From the NCBI RefSeq assembly GCF_023897065.1, contig NZ_JAMHIV010000009.1:173160-237159 (forward strand): DNA of 64,000 nucleotides. The letters run 5' to 3'. The notes beneath the pieces are model-generated. The model worked only from the letters and a program-made list of their open reading frames with translations, did no database searches and was not told the origin of the DNA. The translations under genes and the position numbers were made by a program. This stretch comes from Crossiella sp. SN42. Lineage in GTDB: Bacteria; Actinomycetota; Actinomycetes; Mycobacteriales; Pseudonocardiaceae. Of this stretch, positions 8,583 through 16,809 are shown piece after piece (the first letter of the stretch is position 1; each line of letters starts with the position of its first letter).

Positions 8583-9630
8583 CCCAGCGATCCAGCACCG
8601 CGTCGATGGTGTCGCGAATCCGTTCCCTGGCAACGGTTCGCGGCACCCCGGCCATCAGCATCGCGTCGTAGCCGGTGTCCTCGTGCCGGATCGAGGCGAT
8701 CACCGCCCGCCGCGTCGCACCCTCGTCAAGGGACTGACCGGCGGCCGACCGCCCGACCCGCCCGCTGCTGCGCGCCCCGGCGTGCCGTGCGATCGCCTCG
8801 GCCCGCGCGGGCGCGCAGCCGGGGAACAGCCGCAGGATCTCCGCGGCGAGCCGGGCCTGGAAGTCCAGGTCCTGCTCGGCGCGGCGCACCGCGTCCCGAT
8901 CCCGTCGCCGGGCCCGCAGTTCGGCGTCGGCGAAGCACTGCTCCTCCGCCGACTCCAGCGCGGCCTCCTCGACGAGCAGTCCGAGCCGGTCGAACCGCTT
9001 GCGTGACCGGTTGAACCGCTGCACCACCGCGGACAGCGCGCTCGCCTTCTTCGCCCGCCGGGTCAGTGCGGCGTCGCCGGCCGGTAGGAACACCAGGTGG
9101 TCCAGGTCGGCGCACTCCAGGCAGTACGGCCGGTTCTCCTCGACGAACTGGTAGGTGTCGGTGTCACCGCAGTCCGTGCACACCCAGCCGCCATCAGCGC
9201 GCAACACCACCAGATCGGGTGCCGCGTTCTGCCGCTGCGCGAGCCGATCCCGTTGTGCCTGCGACAGTCCCGGCGCCAGCCAGTGCGTGGCGAACACCCG
9301 TTCGGCGTCAACTGAACCGGATGAGGTGAACCGCAGCGGACGCCGATCCCGGGTCGCCGCCACGTAGTCCACCGCCTCAGCGGTCAGACCTTGTCGCCGC
9401 GCCCAGTCGCCGAGGTGTCCGAGCGCGGTGTCCACCTTCTCCGCCGGCGCGGACATCCCTTCGGTGAGCGAACCGAGCCTGCCCTGCTCCCAGTCCTCGA
9501 TCCGCTTGTCCGTCAGCCAGCCCAGCCGGTTGAACACCAGCACGGGGGAGACGAACTTCTTCTTAGCCAGCAACGCCACGGCCGCCTCGGTGACGCGCCG
9601 TTCGAGCTTGGACATGACTGCCTGGACCAC
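8566..9630 (-). CDS. DUF2293 protein with zinc ribbon
   Basis: 354 residues. The middle carries a Cys4 ribbon, C-T-D-C then C-L-E-C about 20 residues later (about 150-175). The last about 85 residues (I-L-R-L-F-P-G-C through the final D-R-W) match the DUF2293 domain, common in actinobacteria and fungi with no known function. A basic helical region (about 190-265) lies between. GTG at 9630 is preceded by CAGACT and 6 bases on the minus strand, which fits a leaderless start; ATG at 9615 is the alternative. Confidence 0.8.
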   Translation of the reverse strand: MVQAVMSKLERRVTEAAVALLAKKKFVSPVLVFNRLGWLTDKRIEDWEQGRLGSLTEGMSAPAEKVDTALGHLGDWARRQGLTAEAVDYVAATRDRRPLRFTSSGSVDAERVFATHWLAPGLSQAQRDRLAQRQNAAPDLVVLRADGGWVCTDCGDTDTYQFVEENRPYCLECADLDHLVFLPAGDAALTRRAKKASALSAVVQRFNRSRKRFDRLGLLVEEAALESAEEQCFADAELRARRRDRDAVRRAEQDLDFQARLAAEILRLFPGCAPARAEAIARHAGARSSGRVGRSAAGQSLDEGATRRAVIASIRHEDTGYDAMLMAGVPRTVARERIRDTIDAVLDRWVSGVR

Positions 9631-10043
9631 GAGACCAGTCTGCCAGGTGGAGCGTCGTCCTCCGCGCGGTTATCCACAGCCAGCCGGGGTGGAACCCGAT
9701 CATCGCGAAGTGCGCTACGATGCGTCCAGGCCGACCGAGACTCGGGACTCCTCCGCCGGTAGTGCAAACCTCATTTTCCCGAGCATATACAGCTTTCTCG
9801 ACGCCGTGTCGTCGTATTCCGGGCGCTGTCCGCGACCCCATATCCCGGTGCGCTGAGCACCAACCACGCCACGCAGGTGCACCTCTGGCTACCCGAACAG
9901 CAGAAATCCCTTTACCTGGAGGCAAACACGAGAACTAGTCCACAGTGGACGGACAGGCAACGCCGTGCAACCTGACGCTGACCGAACTGCCGACGCGTGT
10001 CGCTCAGCTCGCCGGACTGCACCGCACCCATCCTGGCCTGACC
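9631..10043. other. Intergenic region without a supported gene
   Basis: About 410 bases of lower GC content. Several short frames are open, none with a recognisable domain. It contains one copy of the GTCCACAGTGGAC palindrome at 9938 and ends at the long hairpin at 10044. Confidence 0.5.
9938..9950. repeat. GTCCACAGTGGAC palindrome
   Basis: Copy in a non-coding stretch, just after a TAG that closes an open frame of unknown meaning. Confidence 0.7.
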
Positions 10044-10090
10044 TGTCCAGCGCTGCCGTAGAGGAGGTGAATCGTTGGCAGCGCTGGACA
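10044..10090 (+). promoter_or_regulatory. 14-bp perfect inverted repeat with a ribosome binding site in the loop
   Basis: The arms TGTCCAGCGCTGCC (10044-10057) and GGCAGCGCTGGACA (10077-10090) are exact reverse complements. The 19-base loop holds GAGGAGG followed by the TTG start of a 62-codon frame at the loop edge. In RNA this would be a very stable stem presenting a ribosome binding site. A DNA operator is the other option. Confidence 0.6.
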
Positions 10091-10263
10091 TCCAGGCCCT
10101 GGTGCGCGACGGCGAGCAGTGGCAGTGGCTACCCGCCAACGGTCGATCGCCCCTTCGGCTCGCGCCTGCCCCGCGCGCCGGATTCGTGCGGCAGACCGGA
10201 GCGCTCGACAGGCAAGCCAGCTCAGGTACTCCGCACGGTAGCGATGACGTCCACCTCCAGTAG
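10075..10263 (+). CDS. Possible 62-residue protein behind a strong ribosome binding site
   Basis: TTG start 7 bases after GAGGAGG. The product (M-A-A-L-D-I-Q-A-L-V-R-D-G-E start) has no recognised domain, and its 3' end overlaps the RidA gene on the other strand by 42 bases. The strong binding site and the hairpin around it are the only support. It may be a decayed gene. Confidence 0.3.
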   Translation: MAALDIQALVRDGEQWQWLPANGRSPLRLAPAPRAGFVRQTGALDRQASSGTPHGSDDVHLQ

Positions 10264-10626
10264 CGCCTCCGGCCGGAACAGCCGGGACACCTGCACGGTC
10301 GTGCTTGTGGGCGGCTCGGTTGGGAACAGCCGGCGACGTACCGCGCCATAGGCAGGCAGGTCGTCCATGTCCGTTAGGTACGAGCGGATGTTGACGATGT
10401 CGGCCAGGGTCGCGCCATGCGCGGCCAGCAGGGCGGTGATGGTGGCGAAGACGTTCTCCGCCTGAACCCGCATGTCCTGGCTCGGCAGGGGCTGCCCGTC
10501 CTCGGTCACCGCGATCTGACCGGACAGCACCAGCAACGCGCCGCTCCCCAGGTCGACCCGGGCGACCTGGGAATAGTTGGCGAAGGGGCCGGGTGCACCG
10601 GCCGGGTTGTCGAACGTGGTCCGCAT
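10222..10626 (-). CDS. RidA/YjgF/UK114-family protein
   Basis: 134 residues, the usual length for the family. The C-terminal half shows I-R-S-Y-L-T-D, the block F-P-T-E-P-P-T-S-T-T-V-Q-V and the end E-V-D-V-I-A, all typical of Rid proteins. Members with an Arg at the active site remove reactive enamine/imine intermediates from PLP enzymes. In this member the catalytic Arg position is not clear (V-S-R-L follows the conserved block), so it may belong to a non-deaminase Rid subgroup. It stands alone. Confidence 0.85.
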   Translation of the reverse strand: MRTTFDNPAGAPGPFANYSQVARVDLGSGALLVLSGQIAVTEDGQPLPSQDMRVQAENVFATITALLAAHGATLADIVNIRSYLTDMDDLPAYGAVRRRLFPTEPPTSTTVQVSRLFRPEALLEVDVIATVRST

Positions 10627-10653
10627 GGCGGTGACGCTAGGCGGATACCAGGC

Positions 10654-11013
10654 ATGCGACCAGCGAAGGTTGCGCAGGGGTGGCATGCGTGTTCGGCATA
10701 CCTCCCGGCGCCTGACCCGGTCGGCTTCGAGCCGCTCGCTCTGCTGCTGCCCGCGGTGTTCGACGAGCCCCGCACGGCCGAGGCCGCCGACCCGCTGACC
10801 CGGCTGTGCGAGGCCACCGAGCACGCCCTGGCCACCGGCGACAGCGGCTTGCTGCACGCGGTGGTGGCCGCGGACCTGCCGCCCGGCCAGCACCTCGTCG
10901 GCTACGTGGACAAGCGGGTGGCCGCGGTGCTGCGCCTGCGCCCGGCGCTGCGCCAGCTGCCGCCCCAGGTCCCGGTGGCCACCGGGGCGGCCAGCAGGTC
11001 GAGGCGGTCTTAA
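10654..11013 (+). CDS. Possible hypothetical protein or gene remnant
   Basis: An open frame of 119 residues with coding-like codon use (e.g. L-T-R-L-C-E-A-T-E-H-A-L-A) but no recognised domain and no clear ribosome binding site at the ATG. It lies next to the PfpI remnant, so it may be another fragment of a region that has undergone deletion. Confidence 0.35.
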   Translation: MRPAKVAQGWHACSAYLPAPDPVGFEPLALLLPAVFDEPRTAEAADPLTRLCEATEHALATGDSGLLHAVVAADLPPGQHLVGYVDKRVAAVLRLRPALRQLPPQVPVATGAASRSRRS

Positions 11014-11067
11014 GCGGGGTGGACGGTGAGGGTGCCCGCGATGGTCCAGCCGGTCATGTCCGGCGGG

Positions 11068-11244
11068 CTAGCCGAGGCCGAACTCCTTGAGCGCGGCCTG
11101 GTTGAAGGCGGGCAGGTCCTTCGGGGTGCGGCTGGTGATCAGTCGCCACTCGCGGTGGTCGCAGGCCTGGATCTCCCGGTCGACCCACTCGCCGCCCGCG
11201 TCGCGGATGTCGGTGGCCGGACTGGAGTCGCGACTGTGGGCGAG
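11068..11244 (-). pseudogene. C-terminal remnant of a PfpI/DJ-1 type 1 glutamine amidotransferase-like gene
   Basis: On the minus strand the frame ending in TAG at 11068 reads through G-G-E-W-V-D-R-E and then L-I-T-S-R-T-P-K-D-L-P-A-F-N. This is the conserved C-terminal block of PfpI/YhbO-type stress proteins. Upstream on the minus strand the frame loses similarity, and the nucleophile-elbow Cys region is absent. Only about 55 codons remain, so it is a 5'-truncated gene. The exact upstream border is a guess. Confidence 0.65.
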
Positions 11245-11515
11245 GCCGTCGCGCCCCGGGCGCGGTAAGGCTGTGCGCCTAGAACCCAGTGCCGCATCGA
11301 GAAGTGACTATTTTGGAAGGAGGTGTCGGTTGGCGTAGTTGGTTCGACAGGAAGCGCCTTGCGCGGGTTGCCGTGGTCCTGGGTCCGCCTTGAGACAGGG
11401 GCAGTGTCTCTTCGCGCGACGCCGCGACGTCGCGACGTCGGTTAGGTCGCGACGGCGTCCGGGTCGTGGTGTGGCCGCGGGGCTCGCTTGCGCGGCCGGT
11501 GTCCGGGACGCGAGG

Positions 11516-11521
11516 TAGGTT
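11516..11521 (+). promoter_or_regulatory. -10 element (TAGGTT) of leaderless WYL regulator promoter
   Basis: TAGGTT is followed by exactly 6 bases and the ATG at 11528, with no ribosome binding site between. This fits leaderless transcription. Confidence 0.5.
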
Positions 11522-11527
11522 CCGGCC

Positions 11528-12511
11528 ATGCGCGCCAGCCGGTTGTTGTCCACCCTGTTGCTGCTCCAGACCCGGGGGCGGATGTCGGCGAGTGAGCTGG
11601 CCGCCGAGCTGGAGGTCTCGGTGCGGACGGTGTACCGGGACATGGAGGCGTTGTCCGCGGCCGGCGTGCCGGTGTACGGCGATGCCGGGCGGTCCGGCGG
11701 GTATCAGCTGCTGGACGGGTACCGGACTCGGCTGACCGGGTTGACCGCGGATGAGGCGGAGTCGCTGTTCCTGACCGGGATGCCTGGGCCCGCGGCGGAG
11801 CTGGGACTCGGTGGCGTGCTGGCCGCGGCGGAGCTGAAGCTGCTGGCGTCCCTACCTGCGGAGTTGCGGACACGGGCGGAGGCGCTGCGGGAGCGATTCC
11901 ATCTGGATGCGCCCGGGTGGTTCCGGCCGGCCGATCGGACGCCGTGGCTCAGTGCGATCGCCGGGGCGGTCTGGGACGGCCGGCGGATCGCGGTGCGGTA
12001 CCGGCGTTGGCGGGAACCGCAGGAGGTGGACCGGGAACTGGAGCCGCTTGGCCTGGTGCTGAAGTCGGGGCTCTGGTACCTCGTGGCGCAGGCGGTGGAC
12101 CGGCCTGGGCAGGTGCGCACCTATCGGGTCGCGCAGGTGCTGGAGCTGGTGGTGTTGCCGGAGCGGTTCGAGCGGCCGGAAACCTTTGACCTGGCTCGGT
12201 ACTGGGCGGAGTGGGCACGTCGGTACGAGCGCGACATGCTGGTGGGCACGGCGGTGGTTCGGCTGTCGCCCAAGGCGGTGTCGCGGTTGCCACACCTCTA
12301 CGGTGACGTGGTGGCCGAGGCGGTCGCGCGTACCGCGGAGCCGCCTGACGAGCACGGGTGGGTGCGGGCGGAAATGCCGGTGGAGCAGGCCGCCGTGGCG
12401 CACGACGACCTGCTCAAGCTTGGTGCCGAAGTCGAAGTCCTTGCGCCGCAGGAACTACGGGCCCTGGTGACGGAGTCCGTGCGTGCGCTGGCGGCGACGT
12501 ACCTCGGGTGA
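11528..12511 (+). CDS. WYL-domain transcriptional regulator (DeoR/YafY type)
   Basis: 327 residues. Residues 1-60 are a winged HTH (S-A-S-E-L-A-A-E-L-E-V-S-V-R-T-V-Y-R-D-M), followed by G-G-Y-Q-L. Residues about 140-215 carry the WYL core, with G-L-W-Y-L-V-A in place of the usual WYL triad region, and a C-terminal WCX-like domain follows. Such proteins sense ligands, sometimes nucleic acids or nucleotides, and control nearby genes. No partner gene lies downstream in the same direction, so its target is unclear. Confidence 0.88.
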   Translation: MRASRLLSTLLLLQTRGRMSASELAAELEVSVRTVYRDMEALSAAGVPVYGDAGRSGGYQLLDGYRTRLTGLTADEAESLFLTGMPGPAAELGLGGVLAAAELKLLASLPAELRTRAEALRERFHLDAPGWFRPADRTPWLSAIAGAVWDGRRIAVRYRRWREPQEVDRELEPLGLVLKSGLWYLVAQAVDRPGQVRTYRVAQVLELVVLPERFERPETFDLARYWAEWARRYERDMLVGTAVVRLSPKAVSRLPHLYGDVVAEAVARTAEPPDEHGWVRAEMPVEQAAVAHDDLLKLGAEVEVLAPQELRALVTESVRALAATYLG

Positions 12512-12660
12512 TCTCAACGTGCGGCGGCTGTGTCCCAGCCATTGTGCGGCAAGGTGGTCGGGCTCCTTTCTGTGAGTGAGCGGAATTGGGTGCGACTGGG
12601 TGAGTTGGGCTCGCGGAGACGATCGCGTGGGACACGAACGCCAGGCGGGAGAGCACATCG

Positions 12661-12673
12661 GTCCACAGTGGAC
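12661..12673. repeat. GTCCACAGTGGAC palindrome
   Basis: Copy just before the minisatellite, in DNA without a supported gene. Confidence 0.7.
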
Positions 12674-12724
12674 AGTTTGCTGGCGGGGCGTGCCGGGACA
12701 GCGACGGATGACGCGACCGCGAGC

Positions 12725-13165
12725 GTTGCCAGGACCCCATGCGACGCCAAGGTCGCGGGCGATGCCAGCACCGCGTGCGACGCCGAGGCCACAGCCGATG
12801 CCAAGACCGCGTGCGACACCGGGACTACCGGCGACGCCCGAGCTACCAGCGATGTCAGGACCACCGGCGATGCTGGGACCATCGGCGACGCCGGGACTGC
12901 CGGCGATGCCAGGGCCGCGTGCGATGGTGGGACTACCGGCGATGCTGGCGTGGCAGGCAACCCACGCACGACCGGCAGTCCCGGAGCGGCAAGCAGTCCC
13001 GGAGCGGCAAGCAGTCCCGGAGCGGCAAGCAGTCCCGGAGCGGCAAGCAGTCCCGGAGCGGCAAGCAGTTCCGGGGTGACCGGCAATCCCGGAACGGCAG
13101 CCGATTCCGGTGCTGCCAGTGACGCTGTGGCAGCCGGAGATGCCGTGGTTGCGGGCGTCACCGGG
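12725..13165. repeat. 18-bp minisatellite with perfect core array
   Basis: The stretch has a period of 18 bp. Five identical units GCAGTCCCGGAGCGGCAA run from 12975 to 13064. Diverged units near CCGGCGATGCCGGGACCA flank them. Because 18 is a multiple of three, all frames stay open: the plus strand reads as T-G-D-A-G-T or A-S-S-P-G-A repeats, and the minus strand as A-A-P-G-L-L or T-A-C-R-S-G repeats. The minus frame 12514-13455 also has two hydrophobic segments before the repeats, so a repeat-rich membrane protein is possible, but it lacks a clear start signal. No gene is called. Confidence 0.8.
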
Positions 13166-13540
13166 GTTGCGTGACGTGCCGGGATAGCCGGGGTTGTCTC
13201 GGCTACGAGCCAGGTCACGAGCGCGAGTGAGGCTGTGGCCAGGGTCGTTGTCGCGACTGCTGGTGGGTCGGTGCCCGGGGGCGACGTTGCCTGCGCGAGC
13301 GTGAACGTGACGAGGAGCCACGTTGCGGTCGTGCGGGATGGCGTTGGCGCTGTGTCCGTTGGGATTGTGCTTGAGGCGGAACCGATGGCGGAGAGCGCTG
13401 GAATCGTGGGGACTTCGCCGGTGTGGTGGCCGGGGGCCCACGGGGGGCCGGTCAACGGCCTGGGCGGTGACCGCCCTTTCGCTTCAGCTGCATGGGCGGA
13501 TCATCCCGGATCGCCTGCGCTCTCCGCAAGGGACTTCTGC

Positions 13541-14239
13541 TCAGCCGAGCAGGGTGGCGCGGAGGTCTGGGTTGTCCGGGAAGGCCTCGTCGACCATCGA
13601 CTTGATCCAGGCGGTGCCGGAGTTCAGGTCCACAGTGGACCAGTCGATGGGGCCGAGTGGGGGCTGGGGGTCGTACTCGATGCCGTTCTGGACGGCGCGG
13701 GCGACTTCCGGGCCGGCCAGCTGTTGCACGACGTGCAGGGCCGCGTCGATTCCGGCGGCCACGCCGGCGGCGGTGGTGAACTTGCCGTCGGTGACCCAGC
13801 GTTCGGCCACGGGGGTGGCGCCGAAGCGGGGGAGCACGTGGCGTGCGGCCCAGTGGGTGGTGGCTTTGCGGCCCTCCAGCAGGCCGGCGGCGCCCAGCAG
13901 CAGGGAGCCGGTGCAGACCGAGAGCATCAACTCAGCCTGGGGGCTGGTGGCGCGGAGGTAGTCGAGCAGCGACTCGTCAGCCATGGCGCGGAAGGTCGGG
14001 GCGCCGCCGCCGGGGACCAGGACCGCGAACGGGTTGGGGATCTCGGGGTAGGTGTGGGTGGCGGACAGGTGCAGGGGGAGGTCGGTGGGGAGGGGGTCCT
14101 TGGTGCCGGCGACGGTGACGGCGCGGTAGGGCAGGCCCAGTTCGGGGAGGGCGGCGAGCACTTGGAGGGGGCCGACCAGGTCGAGCGGGGTCAGGCCGGG
14201 GTAGAGGACGAAGGCGATGGTGCGCACGTCTGCGGTCAT
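13541..14239 (-). CDS. DJ-1/PfpI-family protein (isonitrile hydratase-like)
   Basis: 232 residues. The fold starts with I-A-F-V-L-Y-P-G-L-T-P-L-D-L-V-G-P. The nucleophile elbow S-V-C-T-G-S places the catalytic Cys at about residue 110, followed by G-R-K-A-T-T-H-W, as in the InhA isonitrile hydratase and GlxA N-terminal group. The actual substrate is not known. It is divergent from a GlxA-type regulator that has the same fold, with 95 bases between. It contains one copy of the palindrome GTCCACAGTGGAC. Confidence 0.85.
   Translation of the reverse strand: MTADVRTIAFVLYPGLTPLDLVGPLQVLAALPELGLPYRAVTVAGTKDPLPTDLPLHLSATHTYPEIPNPFAVLVPGGGAPTFRAMADESLLDYLRATSPQAELMLSVCTGSLLLGAAGLLEGRKATTHWAARHVLPRFGATPVAERWVTDGKFTTAAGVAAGIDAALHVVQQLAGPEVARAVQNGIEYDPQPPLGPIDWSTVDLNSGTAWIKSMVDEAFPDNPDLRATLLG
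13628..13640. repeat. GTCCACAGTGGAC palindrome
   Basis: Copy inside the DJ-1/PfpI gene; on the coding strand it encodes S-T-V-D in the context D-W-S-T-V-D-L. Confidence 0.7.
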
Positions 14240-14300
14240 GGGGCCAGCCTGGCCGGATGATCACGGGGGTGCGCGGGGGATGTCCGAAAACTTGGGGTCC

Positions 14301-14328
14301 TTGTCTGACGGACATGGGGAGCTAGGTT
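14301..14328 (+). promoter_or_regulatory. Promoter of GlxA-type regulator (TTGTCT, 16 bp, TAGGTT)
   Basis: A -35-like TTGTCT at 14301 and -10 TAGGTT at 14323 are 16 bases apart. The ATG follows the -10 by 6 bases, so the mRNA is probably leaderless. Confidence 0.5.
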
Positions 14329-14334
14329 TGCGGC

Positions 14335-15315
14335 ATGGCTGGTGCGGCTCGGCGGGTGGTGATCATCGGGTATGACGAGGCGGAGCTGCTTGACATCGCC
14401 TGTCCCAGCGATGTGCTGGACGCGGCCAACCGGATGGGCCTGGACCCTGGTTATGAGATCCGGCTGGCGAGCATGGGGGGACGTGCGGTCCGGTGTGCTT
14501 CCGGGTTGACGCTGGCGGCGCAGGTACGGCTGGAACGGGTGGCCGGGCCGGTGGACACGATGATCGTGGCCGGCGGCTGGACCTACCGGGAGCAGGCGCT
14601 TGACCAGCGGTTCGTCGACCAGGTTCGGCGGGTGGCGGGGTTGAGCCGACGGGTGGCCTCGGTGTGTGTCGGGTCGACCCTGCTGGCCGCCGCGGGGTTG
14701 CTGGACGGGCGGCGGGCGACCACGCACTGGTTCTACGCCGACCGGATGGCCAGGGACTTTCCCGCGGTGACCGTGGACCCCGCGCCGCTGTTCATCAAGG
14801 ACGGCCCGCTGTACACCTCGGCAGGCGTGACCAGCGGGCTCGACCTGGCGCTGGCGCTGCTGGAGGAGGACCACGGGGCACAGGTGGCGCGGACGGTGGC
14901 CCGGCACCTGGTCACCTACCTGCAGCGGCCGGGCAACCAGGCGCAGGTGAGCATGTACGTCGCCGCGCCGCCGCCGGAGCGCGGGGTGGTGCGGGACCTG
15001 GTGCGGCTGATCGAGAGCGACCCGGCCGCCGACCTGCGCGCGAGCACGCTGGCCCGGCGGGCTGGGCTGAGCACCCGGCACCTGGCCCGGCTGTTCGAGG
15101 AGCAGGTGGGCAGCACGCCGAGCCGGTACGTGCGCGCCGCCCGGACCAGGGCCGCCGCGCGGCTGCTCGAGTCGACCCGGCTGCCGCTGGCCGCGATCGC
15201 CCTCCGCTGCGGTTTCAGCTCCACCGAGACCCTGCGGCAGGCCTTCCTGGACCACTTCCAGACCTCACCCTCCAGCTACCGGCTGGTCCAGCGCAGGCGG
15301 TCCGCAGCGGGCTGA
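14335..15315 (+). CDS. GlxA-family transcriptional regulator (DJ-1/PfpI domain plus AraC HTH)
   Basis: 326 residues. Residues 1-200 form a DJ-1/PfpI domain with S-V-C-V-G-S at the nucleophile elbow and R-R-A-T-T-H-W after it. Residues about 225-320 are an AraC double HTH (R-R-A-G-L-S-T-R-H-L-A-R-L-F and I-A-L-R-C-G-F-S-S-T-E-T-L-R-Q-A-F). In this family the DJ-1 domain is a ligand sensor. It is divergent from the stand-alone DJ-1 gene, which is its most likely target. Confidence 0.92.
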   Translation: MAGAARRVVIIGYDEAELLDIACPSDVLDAANRMGLDPGYEIRLASMGGRAVRCASGLTLAAQVRLERVAGPVDTMIVAGGWTYREQALDQRFVDQVRRVAGLSRRVASVCVGSTLLAAAGLLDGRRATTHWFYADRMARDFPAVTVDPAPLFIKDGPLYTSAGVTSGLDLALALLEEDHGAQVARTVARHLVTYLQRPGNQAQVSMYVAAPPPERGVVRDLVRLIESDPAADLRASTLARRAGLSTRHLARLFEEQVGSTPSRYVRAARTRAAARLLESTRLPLAAIALRCGFSSTETLRQAFLDHFQTSPSSYRLVQRRRSAAG

Positions 15316-15431
15316 CCTCCGGTGCGAGCAGGCCGGGTGGACCGGAAGAACCACCGTTGGGGGCGCTGCGCGTTCGGCTGTCCCCCGTTAGCCTGAAGCG
15401 GGTCGGCCGGTGTCGATCGAAGGGTGTTGCC

Positions 15432-15863
15432 ATGCGGATCGCGGATGTCCTGCGCACCAAGGGTTCCACTGTTGCCACGGTCGAACCGGGCACAACCGTC
15501 ACCCAGCTGCTCGGCGCGCTGGCCGAGCACAACGTGGGCGCGCTGGTCGTGGTCGGACCGGACGGGACCGTGGTGGGCATCGTGTCCGAGCGGGACGTGG
15601 TCCGGCAGTTGCGGGAACGCGGGGCCGAGCTGCTCAGCGGCACGGTCGCGGAGATCATGACCGCCGCGGTGGTGACCTGCACCCCGGAGGACACCGTGGA
15701 CAACCTCACCGTGCTGATGACCGAGCGGCGGATCCGGCATGTGCCGGTGCTCGTCGACGGGCAGCTGTCCGGCATCGTGTCCATCGGTGACGTGGTCAAG
15801 TCCCGGATCAGCCAGCTGGAAGAGGACCACGAGCACCTTCAGGCGTATATCGCCCAGGGCTGA
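15432..15863 (+). CDS. CBS-domain pair protein
   Basis: 143 residues made of two CBS motifs (about 8-62 and 74-130), each ending in G-I-V-S or similar. The ATG at 15432 is chosen over earlier frames because the CBS fold begins at I-A-D-V-L and a GAAGGG lies upstream. CBS pairs bind adenosine nucleotides and regulate partner proteins; stand-alone ones in actinobacteria are often stress or dormancy related. No partner is evident. Confidence 0.9.
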   Translation: MRIADVLRTKGSTVATVEPGTTVTQLLGALAEHNVGALVVVGPDGTVVGIVSERDVVRQLRERGAELLSGTVAEIMTAAVVTCTPEDTVDNLTVLMTERRIRHVPVLVDGQLSGIVSIGDVVKSRISQLEEDHEHLQAYIAQG

Positions 15864-15910
15864 CATTTCGCGGTGGCGGGGGCGCTGGGCTGGTCCTAGC
15901 GTGCGCTGTC

Positions 15911-16762
15911 ATGGCACGTATCGCATTTCTCGGGCTCGGGCGCATGGGTGTGCTGATGGCGGGCAGGCTGCTGGCTGCCGGGCACGACCTCACCGTGTGG
16001 AACCGGACCGCGGCCAAGGCCGAGCCGCTCGCGCGGCAGGGCGCCAAGGTCGCCGAGGATCCGGCGGGCGCGGTGGACGGCGCGGAGCTCGTCATCACCA
16101 TGCTGGCCGACGGCGACGCGGTGGACGAGGTCATCTTCGGCACCGGCGCGGGCGCGGCGAAGCTGGCCGCGGGAGCCACCGTGGTGGAGATGTCCACCAG
16201 CGGGCCTGAGGCGGTCCGGAACCTGCGGGCCAAGATGCCCGAGGGGACCACGCTGGTCGACGCGCCGGTCAAGGGCACGCTGCCGCAGGCCGAGGGCGGC
16301 ACGCTGGACATCTACGTCGGCGGCACCGAGGCCGAGTTCGCCGCGGTCCGGGAGGTGCTCTCGGTGCTCGGCAACCCGGTGCGGGTCGGCGAGATCGGCG
16401 CGGGGGCCTCGCTGAAGCTGGTGGTCAACGCGATCACCGCGACGGTGCCGGTGCTGATCGGCGAGGCGATGGCGCTGGCCGACCGGATGGGCGTGGACGC
16501 GGGCACCGCCTGGGACGCGCTGGCCGCCTCCGCGGTCGGCGGCATGGCGCGGCGGGTGCGGGAGCAGACCGCTGACGACGGTCAGCCGATCACCTTCTCG
16601 CTCAGCCTGGCCGCCAAGGACCTGCGGCTCGCGCTGGAGGCCGGGGCGGCGGCGGAGGGGGTCATCGCGGCGGCGCGGCGGGAGCTGGGCGCGGCGGAGC
16701 AGGCCGGGCTCGGGGAGCGGGACTTCAGCGCCGTGGTGACGCACCTGCGCGCGCAGGACTGA
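15911..16762 (+). CDS. NAD(P)-dependent oxidoreductase of the beta-hydroxyacid dehydrogenase family
   Basis: 283 residues. The N-terminal Rossmann motif F-L-G-L-G-R-M-G (residues 5-12) with W-N-R-T at the end of beta-2 suggests NADP preference. The conserved D-A-P-V-K-G at about 117 matches the substrate loop, and K at about 170 (G-A-S-L-K-L-V-V-N) matches the catalytic Lys of 3-hydroxyisobutyrate dehydrogenase-like enzymes. Imine reductases share this fold, so the substrate is open. TAGCGT lies 8 bases before the ATG, which suggests a leaderless or near-leaderless mRNA. Confidence 0.88.
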   Translation: MARIAFLGLGRMGVLMAGRLLAAGHDLTVWNRTAAKAEPLARQGAKVAEDPAGAVDGAELVITMLADGDAVDEVIFGTGAGAAKLAAGATVVEMSTSGPEAVRNLRAKMPEGTTLVDAPVKGTLPQAEGGTLDIYVGGTEAEFAAVREVLSVLGNPVRVGEIGAGASLKLVVNAITATVPVLIGEAMALADRMGVDAGTAWDALAASAVGGMARRVREQTADDGQPITFSLSLAAKDLRLALEAGAAAEGVIAAARRELGAAEQAGLGERDFSAVVTHLRAQD

Positions 16763-16809
16763 CGCGGGCGAGGATGACGCGGGCGGACGGGGGCCGGAGG
16801 CTCGGCGGG

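Noticed and set aside
12975..13064. CRISPR-like array
   Set aside because: The units are contiguous 18-bp tandem repeats without spacers, and there are no cas genes. It is a minisatellite.
12514..13455. Long minus-strand ORF over the minisatellite as a firm gene
   Set aside because: Frames on both strands are open because of the repeat period, the start would be a TTG without a ribosome binding site, and no domain is present. It is described under the repeat only.
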